Origin: Promethearchaeota archaeon
GTDB taxonomy: Archaea; Asgardarchaeota; Lokiarchaeia; Sigyniarchaeales; SOKP01
DNA: 43,412 nucleotides
NCBI GenBank assembly: GCA_019894715.1
Contig: JAGXOA010000199.1
Location: 1 to 43,412, forward strand
Direction: 5' to 3'
Positions 16,063 through 26,892 of this stretch are shown here, one piece after another; the first letter of the stretch is position 1, and each line of letters starts with the position of its first letter. The notes under the pieces were generated by a model. That model worked only from the letters and a program-made list of their open reading frames with translations. It was not told the DNA's origin and ran no database searches. The position numbers and the translations under genes were made by a program.

Positions 16063-16827
16063 ATGAACGAAGAATTCTATCTGGGCGGATATTGGAAAGG
16101 AAGGATGATAAATGTTACTGAATACCTATTAGAGTCATTAAATTATCTAAAAGTCTTAGTAAAAGTACATCCTGCCTTCGAAGATTTAGAAGTTTATAAT
16201 AAAACCACAGAAAAGTACATACCTGTTGTTCTTGACGAGGATTTCTTTAAAACAACAGTATTTCCATTAATATTTTCGGATGATACATGGTATTATAAAC
16301 CAAATGGAATGAAGGATACCAATTTAACTTTAGAATCTTATTCTCCGACAGGATTTCAAATGAGTTATTCAAATTGCAAAGATAAAACGCTTGAGATTTT
16401 CATACGAGCAGGAATGTACCAGCAACTTAATAATAACGGAGGGGCTGAAAAAGATGAGATTTATAATAACATTATTTTAAATTTTCCCCAAAATAAATGG
16501 CAAGAGTTATACAAATTAGAAGAAATGGAAAAATTAATGAGTGTATCAGTAAATCATTGGCAACCCTATCATGCAAGAATTATATCTCATGAATTATCTA
16601 AGCAAACCCATGGAAAACCTCCTATTATGACAGGATATTTAACATTTTTCCAATTAGATATAAATATTGATGGATTAGAGGAGTATTTTTCTATAAAGAA
16701 AGTCGACGGTATGGGTACTTTATACATTTTAAAGATAGACAATTTTTCTGTAGAAAATCCAGAATGTATTCAGAAAGTAAGTATGTTAGAAAATACACTT
16801 AGAAGACATGACCTATTGATAGTGTAA
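16063..16827 (+). CDS. Immunity-protein-like (possible Imm52 family)
   Basis: 254 residues, cytoplasmic. The opening G-G-Y-W-K-G-R followed by a helix, L-x-x-L-x-x-V-H-P-A-F, a central strand-rich part (T-L-E-I-F-I-R-A-G), then V-N-H-W-Q-P-Y-H-A-R-I, G-Y-L-T-F-F and a final helix with T-L-R-R resembles the Imm52 pattern (YW-x-R start, single-domain alpha/beta, W-x-P-x-x-A in the second half) of proteins that neutralise polymorphic toxins. No toxin gene is adjacent. The assignment is from memory of the family pattern and is tentative; otherwise a conserved hypothetical protein. The ATG at 16063 has no clear ribosome-binding site. Confidence 0.45.
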   Translation: MNEEFYLGGYWKGRMINVTEYLLESLNYLKVLVKVHPAFEDLEVYNKTTEKYIPVVLDEDFFKTTVFPLIFSDDTWYYKPNGMKDTNLTLESYSPTGFQMSYSNCKDKTLEIFIRAGMYQQLNNNGGAEKDEIYNNIILNFPQNKWQELYKLEEMEKLMSVSVNHWQPYHARIISHELSKQTHGKPPIMTGYLTFFQLDINIDGLEEYFSIKKVDGMGTLYILKIDNFSVENPECIQKVSMLENTLRRHDLLIV

Positions 16828-17009
16828 TTTATTGTGAATATTTGATTTTAAATTAAAAATAATAAATACAAAGAATCATATCTTATTTATGGAGTATTAA
16901 AGTATTCCTTAAATTTAAATTTCTAAATCATTATTTAAAATGAAAGTAAATATTGATTTTTATTTTTGGTAATAAGATATTAAAAAAAAAATTCAGAGTT
17001 ATATTATTT

Positions 17010-18026
17010 ATGTCAGTAAATAGAGAAAAATTAGGCGCCTTATTGAAATGGTATAGACAAGAGATAAAAGATGATTTAATTGCCGCAATAATAGTTAATC
17101 GAGATGGTTTAATAATGGATAGTATTTCTGGTTCTGGTGATAAATCTGTAGAGGAGGATATTGTAGGTGGCTTAAGTGCCTTAGTTGAGCCCGTTTTAAC
17201 TAGAATTACACAAGAGTTTAGTTCTGGTTCGTTTGGTACAGGCACCTTTGATACAGATGCATATCGCCTAATATTTTGCGAAGCAGGTCCAGAAGCTATT
17301 TTTGTAACTGTATTAGATTCATTAGCAATGATAGATCCTATTTTTCCTTTAGCCTATTTAACAGCTGAGAAAATTTCTCGTATTTTTGATGGAAGAACTG
17401 TTAGTCCAGTTATTCCCAAGATTACATCTCTTAAATCAGACCCCCACATAGAGAGAAAAATAGACACACTTCAGAAAATTAAAATTAATGCGAGCGAATA
17501 TGCATTTAAGTTAGTATTAGGAGGAGATGGTGGTGTCGGAAAAACAAGTATGGTACATAGATTTGTAGAAGGTAAATTTGCAACAGATTACAAAGAAACC
17601 ATTGGAGTCAGTATAATGAAAAAGGAATGTGATTTTGAAGATTTAAAAACATCTGTCCGTTTTGTTCTCTGGGATCTAGCAGGACAAAATCAATTTAAGC
17701 GAGTTAGAAAAAATTATTTAGGAAATGCAGAAGCAGGTCTTTTAGTGTACGATGTAACTCGTAAAGAAACTTATAATAATATGAAAGCTTGGTATGAAGA
17801 GATGAGAGTGATTACTCCAGATATAAAATTAATTTTAATTGGAAATAAAATAGATCTAGAGGATAAAAAACAGGTAACAAGGGAAGATGGAGAAAAATTA
17901 GCAAAAGAGTTAGACATTTCTTATATTGAAACTTCAGCTAAGACAGGAGATAATATTAATGATGCTTTTAGAACCCTAGCATTAGATTTAATTAAAAAAT
18001 TCTTTATAACAGAGGAAGTCTTATAA
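17010..18026 (+). CDS. Roadblock/LC7-small GTPase fusion protein
   Basis: I choose the ATG at 17010 (338 residues); the in-frame TTG at 16953 adds an unlikely basic stretch. Residues about 1-135 look like a roadblock/LC7 (longin-related) domain: L-I-A-A-I-I-V-N-R-D-G-L-I, G-G-L-S-A-L-V-E, strands, A-Y-L-T-A-E-K-I. Residues 165-330 are a Ras/Rab-type GTPase: GDGGVGKT (172-179, P-loop), T197 in switch I, WDLAGQ (221-226), NKID (289-292), ETSAK (307-311). No C-terminal prenylation cysteine. Roadblock proteins regulate MglA, Rag and Arf/Rab GTPases in trans, so this covalent pair may be self-regulated or form dimers through the roadblock part. Role inferred: membrane or trafficking-like signalling in an Asgard archaeon. 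Confidence 0.85.
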   Translation: MSVNREKLGALLKWYRQEIKDDLIAAIIVNRDGLIMDSISGSGDKSVEEDIVGGLSALVEPVLTRITQEFSSGSFGTGTFDTDAYRLIFCEAGPEAIFVTVLDSLAMIDPIFPLAYLTAEKISRIFDGRTVSPVIPKITSLKSDPHIERKIDTLQKIKINASEYAFKLVLGGDGGVGKTSMVHRFVEGKFATDYKETIGVSIMKKECDFEDLKTSVRFVLWDLAGQNQFKRVRKNYLGNAEAGLLVYDVTRKETYNNMKAWYEEMRVITPDIKLILIGNKIDLEDKKQVTREDGEKLAKELDISYIETSAKTGDNINDAFRTLALDLIKKFFITEEVL

Positions 18027-18123
18027 AGCCTCTGGGGGGAATTGAACCCCCGGCTGATTGATGTGGCGTCAATTCTTTTTATTGATTACGAATCAATCAC
18101 TCTACGTTCTGAGTTACAGAGGC
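18027..18123 (-). tRNA. tRNA-Thr(CGT) with canonical 37/38 intron
   Basis: Acceptor GCCTCTG (18123-18117) with CAGAGGC, D-stem ACTC/GAGT, anticodon stem ATTGA/TCAAT, loop TTCGTA-A with anticodon CGT, T-arm GGGGG-TTCAATT-CCCCC, discriminator T. A 24-nt insertion after position 37 (reads ATCAATAAAAAG... to GCCAC) is the classical archaeal intron site. It abuts the GTPase stop codon tail to tail. Confidence 0.9.
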
Positions 18124-18180
18124 ATTATTTTAATGATCTCTTTAGATTACTATATTAGGTAAGATTATCAATTTTATTAA

Positions 18181-18392
18181 AAACATTAAATAATATCAAC
18201 GGTTTTTAATAAAATTTATTCATATGAAGTTTGGATCTCGTCCCTTATTCGTACAGACAAAAACCAGTTGCCTCTATCGAATAAATTCCCAAAGGAATCA
18301 TCTCCGAATACGTTACTATTCATGAGGAAGGCCCACTATAACAATTATAAATGATAGCTCATGATCATTTTTCTTGAAATGAGAATATTATT
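18181..18392. ncRNA. Structured repeat element A (candidate RNA)
   Basis: About 210 bp clearly homologous to 37205-37416, in a region without a gene. Shared blocks include GAAGTTTGGATCT, CTATCGAATAAATTCCCAAA and GAAATGAGAATATTATT. Helix CATGAG (18321-18326) / CTCATG (18358-18363) is kept in both copies while its inner part differs completely, and the end hairpin TTCTT/GAGAA has a G-T pair where the other copy has G-C. TTATTCG/CGAATAA can also pair. Conserved helices with changing loops suggest a structured RNA or a non-autonomous mobile element rather than a protein gene. The transcribed strand is unknown. Confidence 0.55.
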
Positions 18393-18710
18393 GTTCCAAC
18401 TAATTACAAGTGGTTGCTTGCACAAGTCGGGAGTAACATCAAAACTCGTTTGAAACCAAGTAGTCCCTACCGTGATTGGGCTAAACTTCACGACTTTTTC
18501 AAATATAGTGGGATAACGTCCTTCAAGACTTCCGAAGTAATGAGTAAAACATTACAAATGAAGCATGTCTTGAACTCAGTGACGCGCGAACAGCCTGATA
18601 ATATTAGGGCGGAGTTTTCCTCCAAAGAAAAGGTTGATAATTAGAATAAATTTTGGAATTTTATAGAAATTACCAATTTTTTATAAATAATTAAAAGGTT
18701 ATCAACCTTG
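18393..18710. other. Locally GC-rich non-coding stretch ending in a long inverted repeat
   Basis: The 18400-18640 segment is visibly richer in G+C than the surrounding sequence and contains a 76-codon open frame from a TTG (18414-18644) whose translation I do not recognise and which has no ribosome-binding site. Right behind it AAGGTTGATAA (18634-18644) and TTATCAACCTT (about 18698-18708) form a perfect 11-bp inverted repeat, enclosing a second, weaker one (TTGGAATTT / AAATTACCAA). It could be a stable RNA gene with a terminator-like end, or the end of a mobile element that includes element A. None of the conserved motifs of SRP RNA or RNase P RNA was found. Confidence 0.4.
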
Positions 18711-18784
18711 ATCTTAATAGATTGTCGTGGATTTTTTTAAAAATTCTATCTTTTATTATAACTAATCTATAATTTTATATACCT

Positions 18785-19825
18785 ATGAAGTCAAGCAATA
18801 CTTTAAAAGATCTAGGAGAAAGTAAACTAATTGAAATAATAGAGAATCTTATTTTTGAGAAAACTAATAAAAAATTGATTCGAGATGACGCATTTTTCTA
18901 TTCTTGTATGAATAAATTAAGTTCTGATAAAACTAAAGAACAAGAACTTATATTTAATTCAGATATGCTTGTGTCAACAACAGATGTTCCAAAAGAAATG
19001 AATTATTATCAAATAGGTCGGAAGGCTGTATTGATGAATGTTAGTGATATCATTGTAAAGGGTGCTAAACCATTAGGAATATTCATTTCTTTAGGATTAC
19101 CCTCTGATTTAAAAAAAGAAGATTTTGAAAACTTAATAATTGGAATAATTGATTATTGTAATAAGCTCAATATTGACTATATTGGAGGAGATATCAATGA
19201 AACAAAGGAAATTATTATAAATCCATCTGTTTTTGGAATGTTGGAAAAATCAAAAATAATTAAAAGGAAAGGTATGAATATGAATGATATACTTGTAGCT
19301 AATGGAAAATTTGGATTAACAGGGGTTGGATTTGATATTATATTGAAAAAAAAGGGTTCAATAGATAAATTTAAAAAATATAAACGATCAATTAATAGTG
19401 TGTTAGAACCTCAAGATTTAGGTATAGAAGGATTAATTCTTTCTAAAAAGGGATTAGCAACAGCAAGCATTGATTGTTCTGATGGTTTGTCAAAATCTTT
19501 AAAAGAACTAATCCTTTCTAATCCCAAATATGGATTCGAAATTGAGTTTAAAAGTAATTTAATTGATAGTGAAGCATTCCAATATTCAAAGCAATTCGAT
19601 ATATCACTTGAAAATTTAATTTTCAATGGAGGAGAAGAATTCATACATTTATTTTTAGTAAGACCAAAAGATTATAATAAAGCCATAAAATTGGTTCAAG
19701 CACAAGGAGGGAATTTATTTAAGATTGGAAAAGTAATTTCTGATCCAAATATTTATTTCATAAAAGATGATAACAAATTTATCTTAGATAAGAATGGTTT
19801 TGAACATTTTAGCAATAACTCTTAA
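18785..19825 (+). CDS. thiL: Thiamine-monophosphate kinase
   Basis: 346 residues, the usual ThiL length. Makes thiamine diphosphate from thiamine monophosphate and ATP, the last step of thiamine cofactor synthesis. Visible family features: an N-terminal I-R-D-D-A-F, the Asp-rich F-N-S-D-M-L-V-S-T-T-D-V-P, K-A-V-L-M-N-V-S-D-I-I-V-K-G-A-K-P (the PurM/ThiL signature), Y-I-G-G-D-I-N-E-T, and the C-terminal domain with S-I-D-C-S-D-G-L-S-K-S-L and N-G-G-E-E-F. Soluble. The neighbouring genes are not thiamine genes, so it stands alone. Start ATG is directly preceded by TATACCT; no good ribosome-binding site, so a leaderless or short-leader transcript is likely. Confidence 0.9.
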   Translation: MKSSNTLKDLGESKLIEIIENLIFEKTNKKLIRDDAFFYSCMNKLSSDKTKEQELIFNSDMLVSTTDVPKEMNYYQIGRKAVLMNVSDIIVKGAKPLGIFISLGLPSDLKKEDFENLIIGIIDYCNKLNIDYIGGDINETKEIIINPSVFGMLEKSKIIKRKGMNMNDILVANGKFGLTGVGFDIILKKKGSIDKFKKYKRSINSVLEPQDLGIEGLILSKKGLATASIDCSDGLSKSLKELILSNPKYGFEIEFKSNLIDSEAFQYSKQFDISLENLIFNGGEEFIHLFLVRPKDYNKAIKLVQAQGGNLFKIGKVISDPNIYFIKDDNKFILDKNGFEHFSNNS

Positions 19826-19958
19826 AATATCATTATAAAAGCTTATTAGAATTAAGTTATTCGGATTTCTCTCTTAACTCATAAAATTTTTATATTATAA
19901 ACGATTTATAAACTAAAACTACTTAATCAATTTTTAACTTGTTAAAAGTTTATTATTT

Positions 19959-20032
19959 GGGCTATTAGCGCAGGCAGGTAGCGCAGCAGGCTTTTAACCT
20001 GAAGGTCGGGGGTTCAAATCCCCTATAGCCCG
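19959..20032 (+). tRNA. tRNA-Lys(TTT), no intron
   Basis: Acceptor GGGCTAT/ATAGCCC, D-stem GCGC/GCGC, anticodon arm GCAGG-CTTTTAA-CCTGA (anticodon TTT; last pair G-A mismatch or adjacent pairing), T-arm GGGGG-TTCAAAT-CCCCT, discriminator G. It is the only intronless tRNA among the six in this window. Confidence 0.95.
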
Positions 20033-20205
20033 CTTTATTCTATTTCTCTGAATTATACATTTAATATTTCTAAAATAAAATAAATACTAGATAATAATCA
20101 TTGACAAAAACCTTTTCTTAGAGATATGATTTATTTTCTAAGTAAGTATCAATTTAAATTATAATTATTTCTAATTAGTTACTCTAATTATCAACTAAAA
20201 AAATC

Positions 20206-21225
20206 ATGGAAAAATCGAAATTAAAACTTCCGTCAGATGACCCAGAACAGTTAATGATCAAATCTCAAGGAACATCAAATCCAGATTATGGTCTTGAACC
20301 AGAGAAAAGAAGTATAAAACAACTTTTAGAATATGGTACGATTAATTTAGATAAAGTTAGTGGTCCAACAAGTCATGAGGTTGTTTCATGGATTAAAAAA
20401 ATGTTAAATGTAGATAGTGTTGGACATGGAGGAACATTAGATCCAAAAGTAACAGGCGTTTTACCTGTAGGTTTAGGTCAAGCAACAAGAGTTTTATCTG
20501 CATTACTAAACGCAGGTAAAGAATATGTTTGCATAATGTATTTACATAAATTAGAAACCAGAAATAGAATTGAGAAAATATTAAAACTCTTTACAGGAAA
20601 ATTATATCAACGCCCTCCTGTTGTATCCTCTGTTGCGAGAAGACTACGAATGAGAGAAATATATTATGTAGATTTATTGGAAGTCAGAGAGAATCATGTA
20701 CTATTTAGGGTAGGGTGTGAAGCGGGTACATACATAAGAAAATTTTGTTTTGATCTTGGAGAAGCTTTATGTTCAGGGGCACATATGGTTGAATTAAGAA
20801 GAACAAGAGTTGGTACTTATGAAGAAGATAATAGTCTGGCAACTCTTCAAAATTTAAAAGATGCTTTTACAATTTACAGAGAAGAAAATGATGAATTTTA
20901 TCTACGAAGTATAATCTCACCTATGGAAAAAATGGTTCATCACCTACCTAAAATATATGTTCGAGATTCTGCTGTTGATGCATTATGTCATGGAGCTGCT
21001 CTTGCTTCTGCAGGTGTTTGTTATGTTGATGCAAGAATCAAACCTGATACACAAGTAGCTTTTATGACACTAAAAAAGGAATTAATTGGTTTTGGTATAG
21101 CGGAAAAAGATGCAATGACAATTTATAAAGCAACAAAAGGAATTATGGTAAAAAATAATAAAGTATTTATGAAAAGAGGGACATATCCTCGATGGGATAA
21201 TCTAAAAATAAATAATATTGAATAA
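20206..21225 (+). CDS. cbf5: H/ACA RNP pseudouridine synthase Cbf5
   Basis: 339 residues, typical of archaeal Cbf5 (dyskerin/TruB family). Catalytic subunit of the H/ACA guide RNP, which converts uridine to pseudouridine in rRNA; also acts on tRNA U55. The TruB core spans about 40-230: N-L-D-K-V-S-G-P-T-S-H-E-V, the catalytic Asp in GHGGTLDPKVTGVLPV (about 83-98), R-P-P-V-V-S-S-V-A-R-R-L, and G-T-Y-I-R-K-F-C-F-D-L-G. A PUA domain follows (about 250-335: P-K-I-Y-V-R-D-S-A-V-D-A-L-C-H-G-A-A-L ... G-I-A), which holds the ACA trinucleotide. It heads a probable operon with the methyltransferase 15 nt downstream. Confidence 0.95.
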   Translation: MEKSKLKLPSDDPEQLMIKSQGTSNPDYGLEPEKRSIKQLLEYGTINLDKVSGPTSHEVVSWIKKMLNVDSVGHGGTLDPKVTGVLPVGLGQATRVLSALLNAGKEYVCIMYLHKLETRNRIEKILKLFTGKLYQRPPVVSSVARRLRMREIYYVDLLEVRENHVLFRVGCEAGTYIRKFCFDLGEALCSGAHMVELRRTRVGTYEEDNSLATLQNLKDAFTIYREENDEFYLRSIISPMEKMVHHLPKIYVRDSAVDALCHGAALASAGVCYVDARIKPDTQVAFMTLKKELIGFGIAEKDAMTIYKATKGIMVKNNKVFMKRGTYPRWDNLKINNIE

Positions 21226-21240
21226 AAAGCTAATTATAAG

Positions 21241-21867
21241 ATGTTCAAAGAAGACCAACATTACTATTCAAAATTTCCAGATACAAAATTAAAAGTTTTT
21301 ACAATTTCAGAAAGCTTAAGACGACACTTATTTATATTTAAGACAACAACAGGAGTTTTTTCCTTTAGGAAAATCGATTTAGGAACGAAAGTTTTTATAG
21401 AAAATATGACAATCCCAAAAAATCAAAGTACATTATTAGATTTAGGTTGTGGTTATGGCCCAATTGGGATGGTATTAGGTTATAATTCTCCAAACAGTGA
21501 TATTTATTTTATTGACAGTAATAAACGAGCTATTTGGAGTACAAAAGAGAATATTAAAGTAAATCTACCCGAATTAAGGAACCGAGCACATATCCTTACA
21601 GGAAGCTATTTTGAACCTTTAAAAAATAATGATGTCAAATTTGATCTCATTTATATGAATCCTCCACTAAGAAGAGGAAGAAAAGAGTTTTTAGACTTAT
21701 TTAAAATTTTACCATCTTTTTTGAAAAAAGACGGATTATTTGAGTTTGTTATAAGAAAAAAAATGGGAGCCCCCCATATCTATAAGTATTTATTAGATAA
21801 ATATAGGGATAAAATTAAGATAAAATGTAAAAGAAGTGGATTTTGGGTTTTCCAATTTTTTTTTTGA
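21241..21867 (+). CDS. RsmC/RlmG-like SAM methyltransferase
   Basis: 208 residues. Class I methyltransferase: SAM-binding motif I LLDLGCGYGPIG (about 66-77), acidic end of motif II I-D-S-N (about 96-99), and the catalytic NPPL motif (Y-M-N-P-P-L-R-R-G-R) at about 140. NPP-x motifs are used by enzymes that methylate exocyclic amino groups of guanine or adenine in RNA, or glutamine side chains. The compact single-domain form, with an N-terminal Y-Y-S-K-F-P-D-T segment typical of the MTS family, suggests an rRNA or tRNA guanine-N2 methyltransferase, in line with the cbf5 neighbour. The exact target cannot be read from the sequence. Confidence 0.8.
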   Translation: MFKEDQHYYSKFPDTKLKVFTISESLRRHLFIFKTTTGVFSFRKIDLGTKVFIENMTIPKNQSTLLDLGCGYGPIGMVLGYNSPNSDIYFIDSNKRAIWSTKENIKVNLPELRNRAHILTGSYFEPLKNNDVKFDLIYMNPPLRRGRKEFLDLFKILPSFLKKDGLFEFVIRKKMGAPHIYKYLLDKYRDKIKIKCKRSGFWVFQFFF

Positions 21868-21957
21868 TGATATTTTTTTAAAGTTACTATATAAAATGAA
21901 AAAACTTTTTAGAAATACATTCTTATTAATATTAATTTTTAAAATGAGGATAATTCC

Positions 21958-22215
21958 TTGACTAAGAAAAGAAATGTAGATGTGCTTCTCCATATATTAG
22001 TACCGAAGCATATTCTTCTAACAAAATCTGAAACTGAAGAACTGTTAGAAAAATATAAAATTCGTTTAACAGATCTTCCCCGAATATTTGATAAAGATCC
22101 AGTTGCAATTGCAATTGGAGCAAAAGAAGGGGATGTTATTAAGATAATTAGAGATTCTGACACAACAGTTTCTAAAGTATTTTATTATAGATATGTTATA
22201 AAAGAAAAAGTTTGA
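21958..22215 (+). CDS. rpoH: RNA polymerase subunit H (Rpb5 homologue)
   Basis: 85 residues, matching archaeal RpoH (the C-terminal domain of eukaryotic Rpb5). Start codon TTG with a good ribosome-binding site (GAGGA seven bases before); the ATG just upstream (21944) runs into a stop after five codons. Family features: H-I-L-V-P-K-H, L-L-T-K-S-E-T-E-E-L-L, L-P-R-I-F-D-K-D-P-V-A, G-A-K-E-G-D-V-I-K-I-I-R, V-F-Y-Y-R-Y-V. It forms part of the lower jaw near DNA entry. It lies directly in front of rpoB, the classical archaeal order; rpoA1/rpoA2, which usually follow, are not downstream here. Confidence 0.95.
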   Translation: MTKKRNVDVLLHILVPKHILLTKSETEELLEKYKIRLTDLPRIFDKDPVAIAIGAKEGDVIKIIRDSDTTVSKVFYYRYVIKEKV

Positions 22216-22253
22216 AAATTTTTCTTTTTAGTTAATCTAATTAGGATAATACT

Positions 22254-22429
22254 ATGAGCATTGAAAAATTATCTAATAAGGATAAATGGGTAGTTCTTAA
22301 GAGTCTCTTTGATGAACAAGGATTAGTTCGACAACATTTGGATTCTTATAATGATTTTATCGAAAATGAAATGCAAAAAATAGTTGATGAAAGCGGGGAA
22401 GTTGTACCTGATATATTAAATCATATTTC

Positions 22430-22433
<4 letters not shown>
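22254..22433 (+). CDS. rpoB: RNA polymerase subunit B, N-terminal piece (separate frame)
   Basis: 59 codons starting at ATG 22254 with AGGA upstream. The product MSIEKLSNKDKW... L-V-R-Q-H-L-D-S-Y-N-D-F-I-E-N ... G-E-V-V-P-D is plainly the conserved N-terminus of archaeal/eukaryotic RNA polymerase subunit B (Rpb2). The next residues I-L-N-H-I-S and the TGA are not. The main rpoB frame begins with an ATG overlapping this TGA (ATGA). Removing 32 nt near 22409-22440 would join the two frames as V-P-E-I-P-G-F. Possible explanations are a spliced mRNA intron, a real two-piece subunit made by coupled translation, or a sequence error. Confidence 0.85.
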
Positions 22434-25657
<3,224 letters not shown>

Positions 25658-25765
25658 TTATTTATTTTTATTAATTTCTATTTTAAATTCAACATTTATT
25701 TGAAACAAAATGAAAAAATAAAAAAAAGAAAATAAAATTTAAAATATAAAATTCCAAAGAATTAT

Positions 25766-26221
25766 CTATATAGGAGGGGCACCCTGTCCAGCTAAACCCC
25801 AAATAAAAGTATATAATTCAGGAATAACTGTGAATATTATATATAAGAAGAATATTGCCAGTAATGCAATCCATAATGATGAACTCCAACTAAGATCAAG
25901 TAAGAATTTAGTACAAGCTAGAATTAACAGAAATCCAAATATTGGGACTAGATACATTAAGAAATTAGGGGTGGGTGGATCTCTTAATTGAGTTAAGGGA
26001 GTTCCAATTGCCTCCATTGCTGTAGCAATTACAGCTAAAACTAGTGGTATTACTACAACAATTATAAGTGCTAATAGAAAGATCACCAAAGCCTTATTTG
26101 AAGCTTTATGTTTTGAATCTATAAGAATTACGGTAATATAGATTACTAAACCAATTATTACTGTCGCAATTAATATAGCAAGAACATAAATTATTGTCTC
26201 TTCACTACCTTGAAATAACAT
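25766..26221 (-). CDS. Membrane protein of unknown function, four helices
   Basis: 151 residues with about four hydrophobic segments (about 10-34, 45-68, 88-108, 115-140), separated by short charged loops (D-S-K-H-K-A-S-N-K). It ends G-A-P-P-I. No known transporter motif. Codirectional with the next small membrane protein at 26347. Convergent with rpoB. Confidence 0.7.
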   Translation of the reverse strand: MLFQGSEETIIYVLAILIATVIIGLVIYITVILIDSKHKASNKALVIFLLALIIVVVIPLVLAVIATAMEAIGTPLTQLRDPPTPNFLMYLVPIFGFLLILACTKFLLDLSWSSSLWIALLAIFFLYIIFTVIPELYTFIWGLAGQGAPPI

Positions 26222-26346
26222 TTTTTTATTTTCAACCTTTAAATTATTTTTAGATTATAATTATAAAGTTATAGATTACATTTTTTTTAAATCTTAACAT
26301 TAGATTAAATAATTGAAAAATAGAAGAAAAAAGAATTTTTAGATAA

Positions 26347-26562
26347 TTATATTCCAAAGCTTAATAGAAAGAAATGAATTGAAAATCCTAAAAGCACAGC
26401 AGCAGTTATAATGAATATCAGAGAATATTTAATAGATAATTCTCTCCCATATTTTGCATAAATCAATAAGATTACAAATACAATCATACCAAAAATGACA
26501 AATAGCCAAGCTAAACTCAATAGTAAAGGGTCTGTAATTTGCATTATCATATAAAAAACCAA
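26347..26562 (-). CDS. Small membrane protein, two helices
   Basis: Up to 71 residues with two membrane segments (about 10-32 and 45-68) joined by a loop A-K-Y-G-R-E-L-S-I-K-Y. Internal Met residues at 5 and 7 are other possible starts. It may be cotranscribed with the 25766 gene (125 bp apart, same strand). Real by its clean hydrophobic profile and position, but no family recognised. Confidence 0.55.
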   Translation of the reverse strand: MVFYMIMQITDPLLLSLAWLFVIFGMIVFVILLIYAKYGRELSIKYSLIFIITAAVLLGFSIHFFLLSFGI

Positions 26563-26892
26563 TTCAGATTTAAAGTTATTATTTACAGCACAATAAATGT
26601 ATTTTTAAATTTTAAATTAACTAAACGATTATTAAAAATTTTTATTTATTAAGATTTTTAAAAATATCATTATCAATCGATTTATTTTATTAATAGAATA
26701 TGCTTATCTAATATGGTAAAAGGTATATTATAATGATCATTTTATATAAAATTATTATAATATTATAACATATTTCAATTCTAATAATAGAAAAAAAAAG
26801 ATATTTTTTTCAATAAAAGTTTAAAGGTATGTGACCTTGACTTAATATACAATAGGCATAGAATATTGAATATACTAAATTATTGATAAAAT
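26563..26892. other. AT-rich intergenic region between divergent genes
   Basis: 330 bp between divergent genes. Nearly pure A/T with many T-A-T-A steps; presumably holds both promoters. No repeat, hairpin of note or open frame was seen. Confidence 0.5.

Noticed and set aside
16953-17009. TTG start for the roadblock-GTPase
   Set aside because: The extra residues are hydrophobic/basic without homology to roadblock proteins; the ATG at 17010 is the better start.
18393-18640. RNase P RNA or SRP RNA in the GC-rich island (GGAGGAAAACTCC on the minus strand resembles the P4 GAGGAAAG block)
   Set aside because: It is a simple hairpin, and the other conserved segments (ACAGAA block, GGAAGG-AGCAG of SRP) are not found.
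18414-18644. 76-codon open frame read as a protein gene
   Set aside because: TTG start without ribosome-binding site, no recognisable domain, located in a base-composition island next to structured elements. Better treated as a possible RNA gene.
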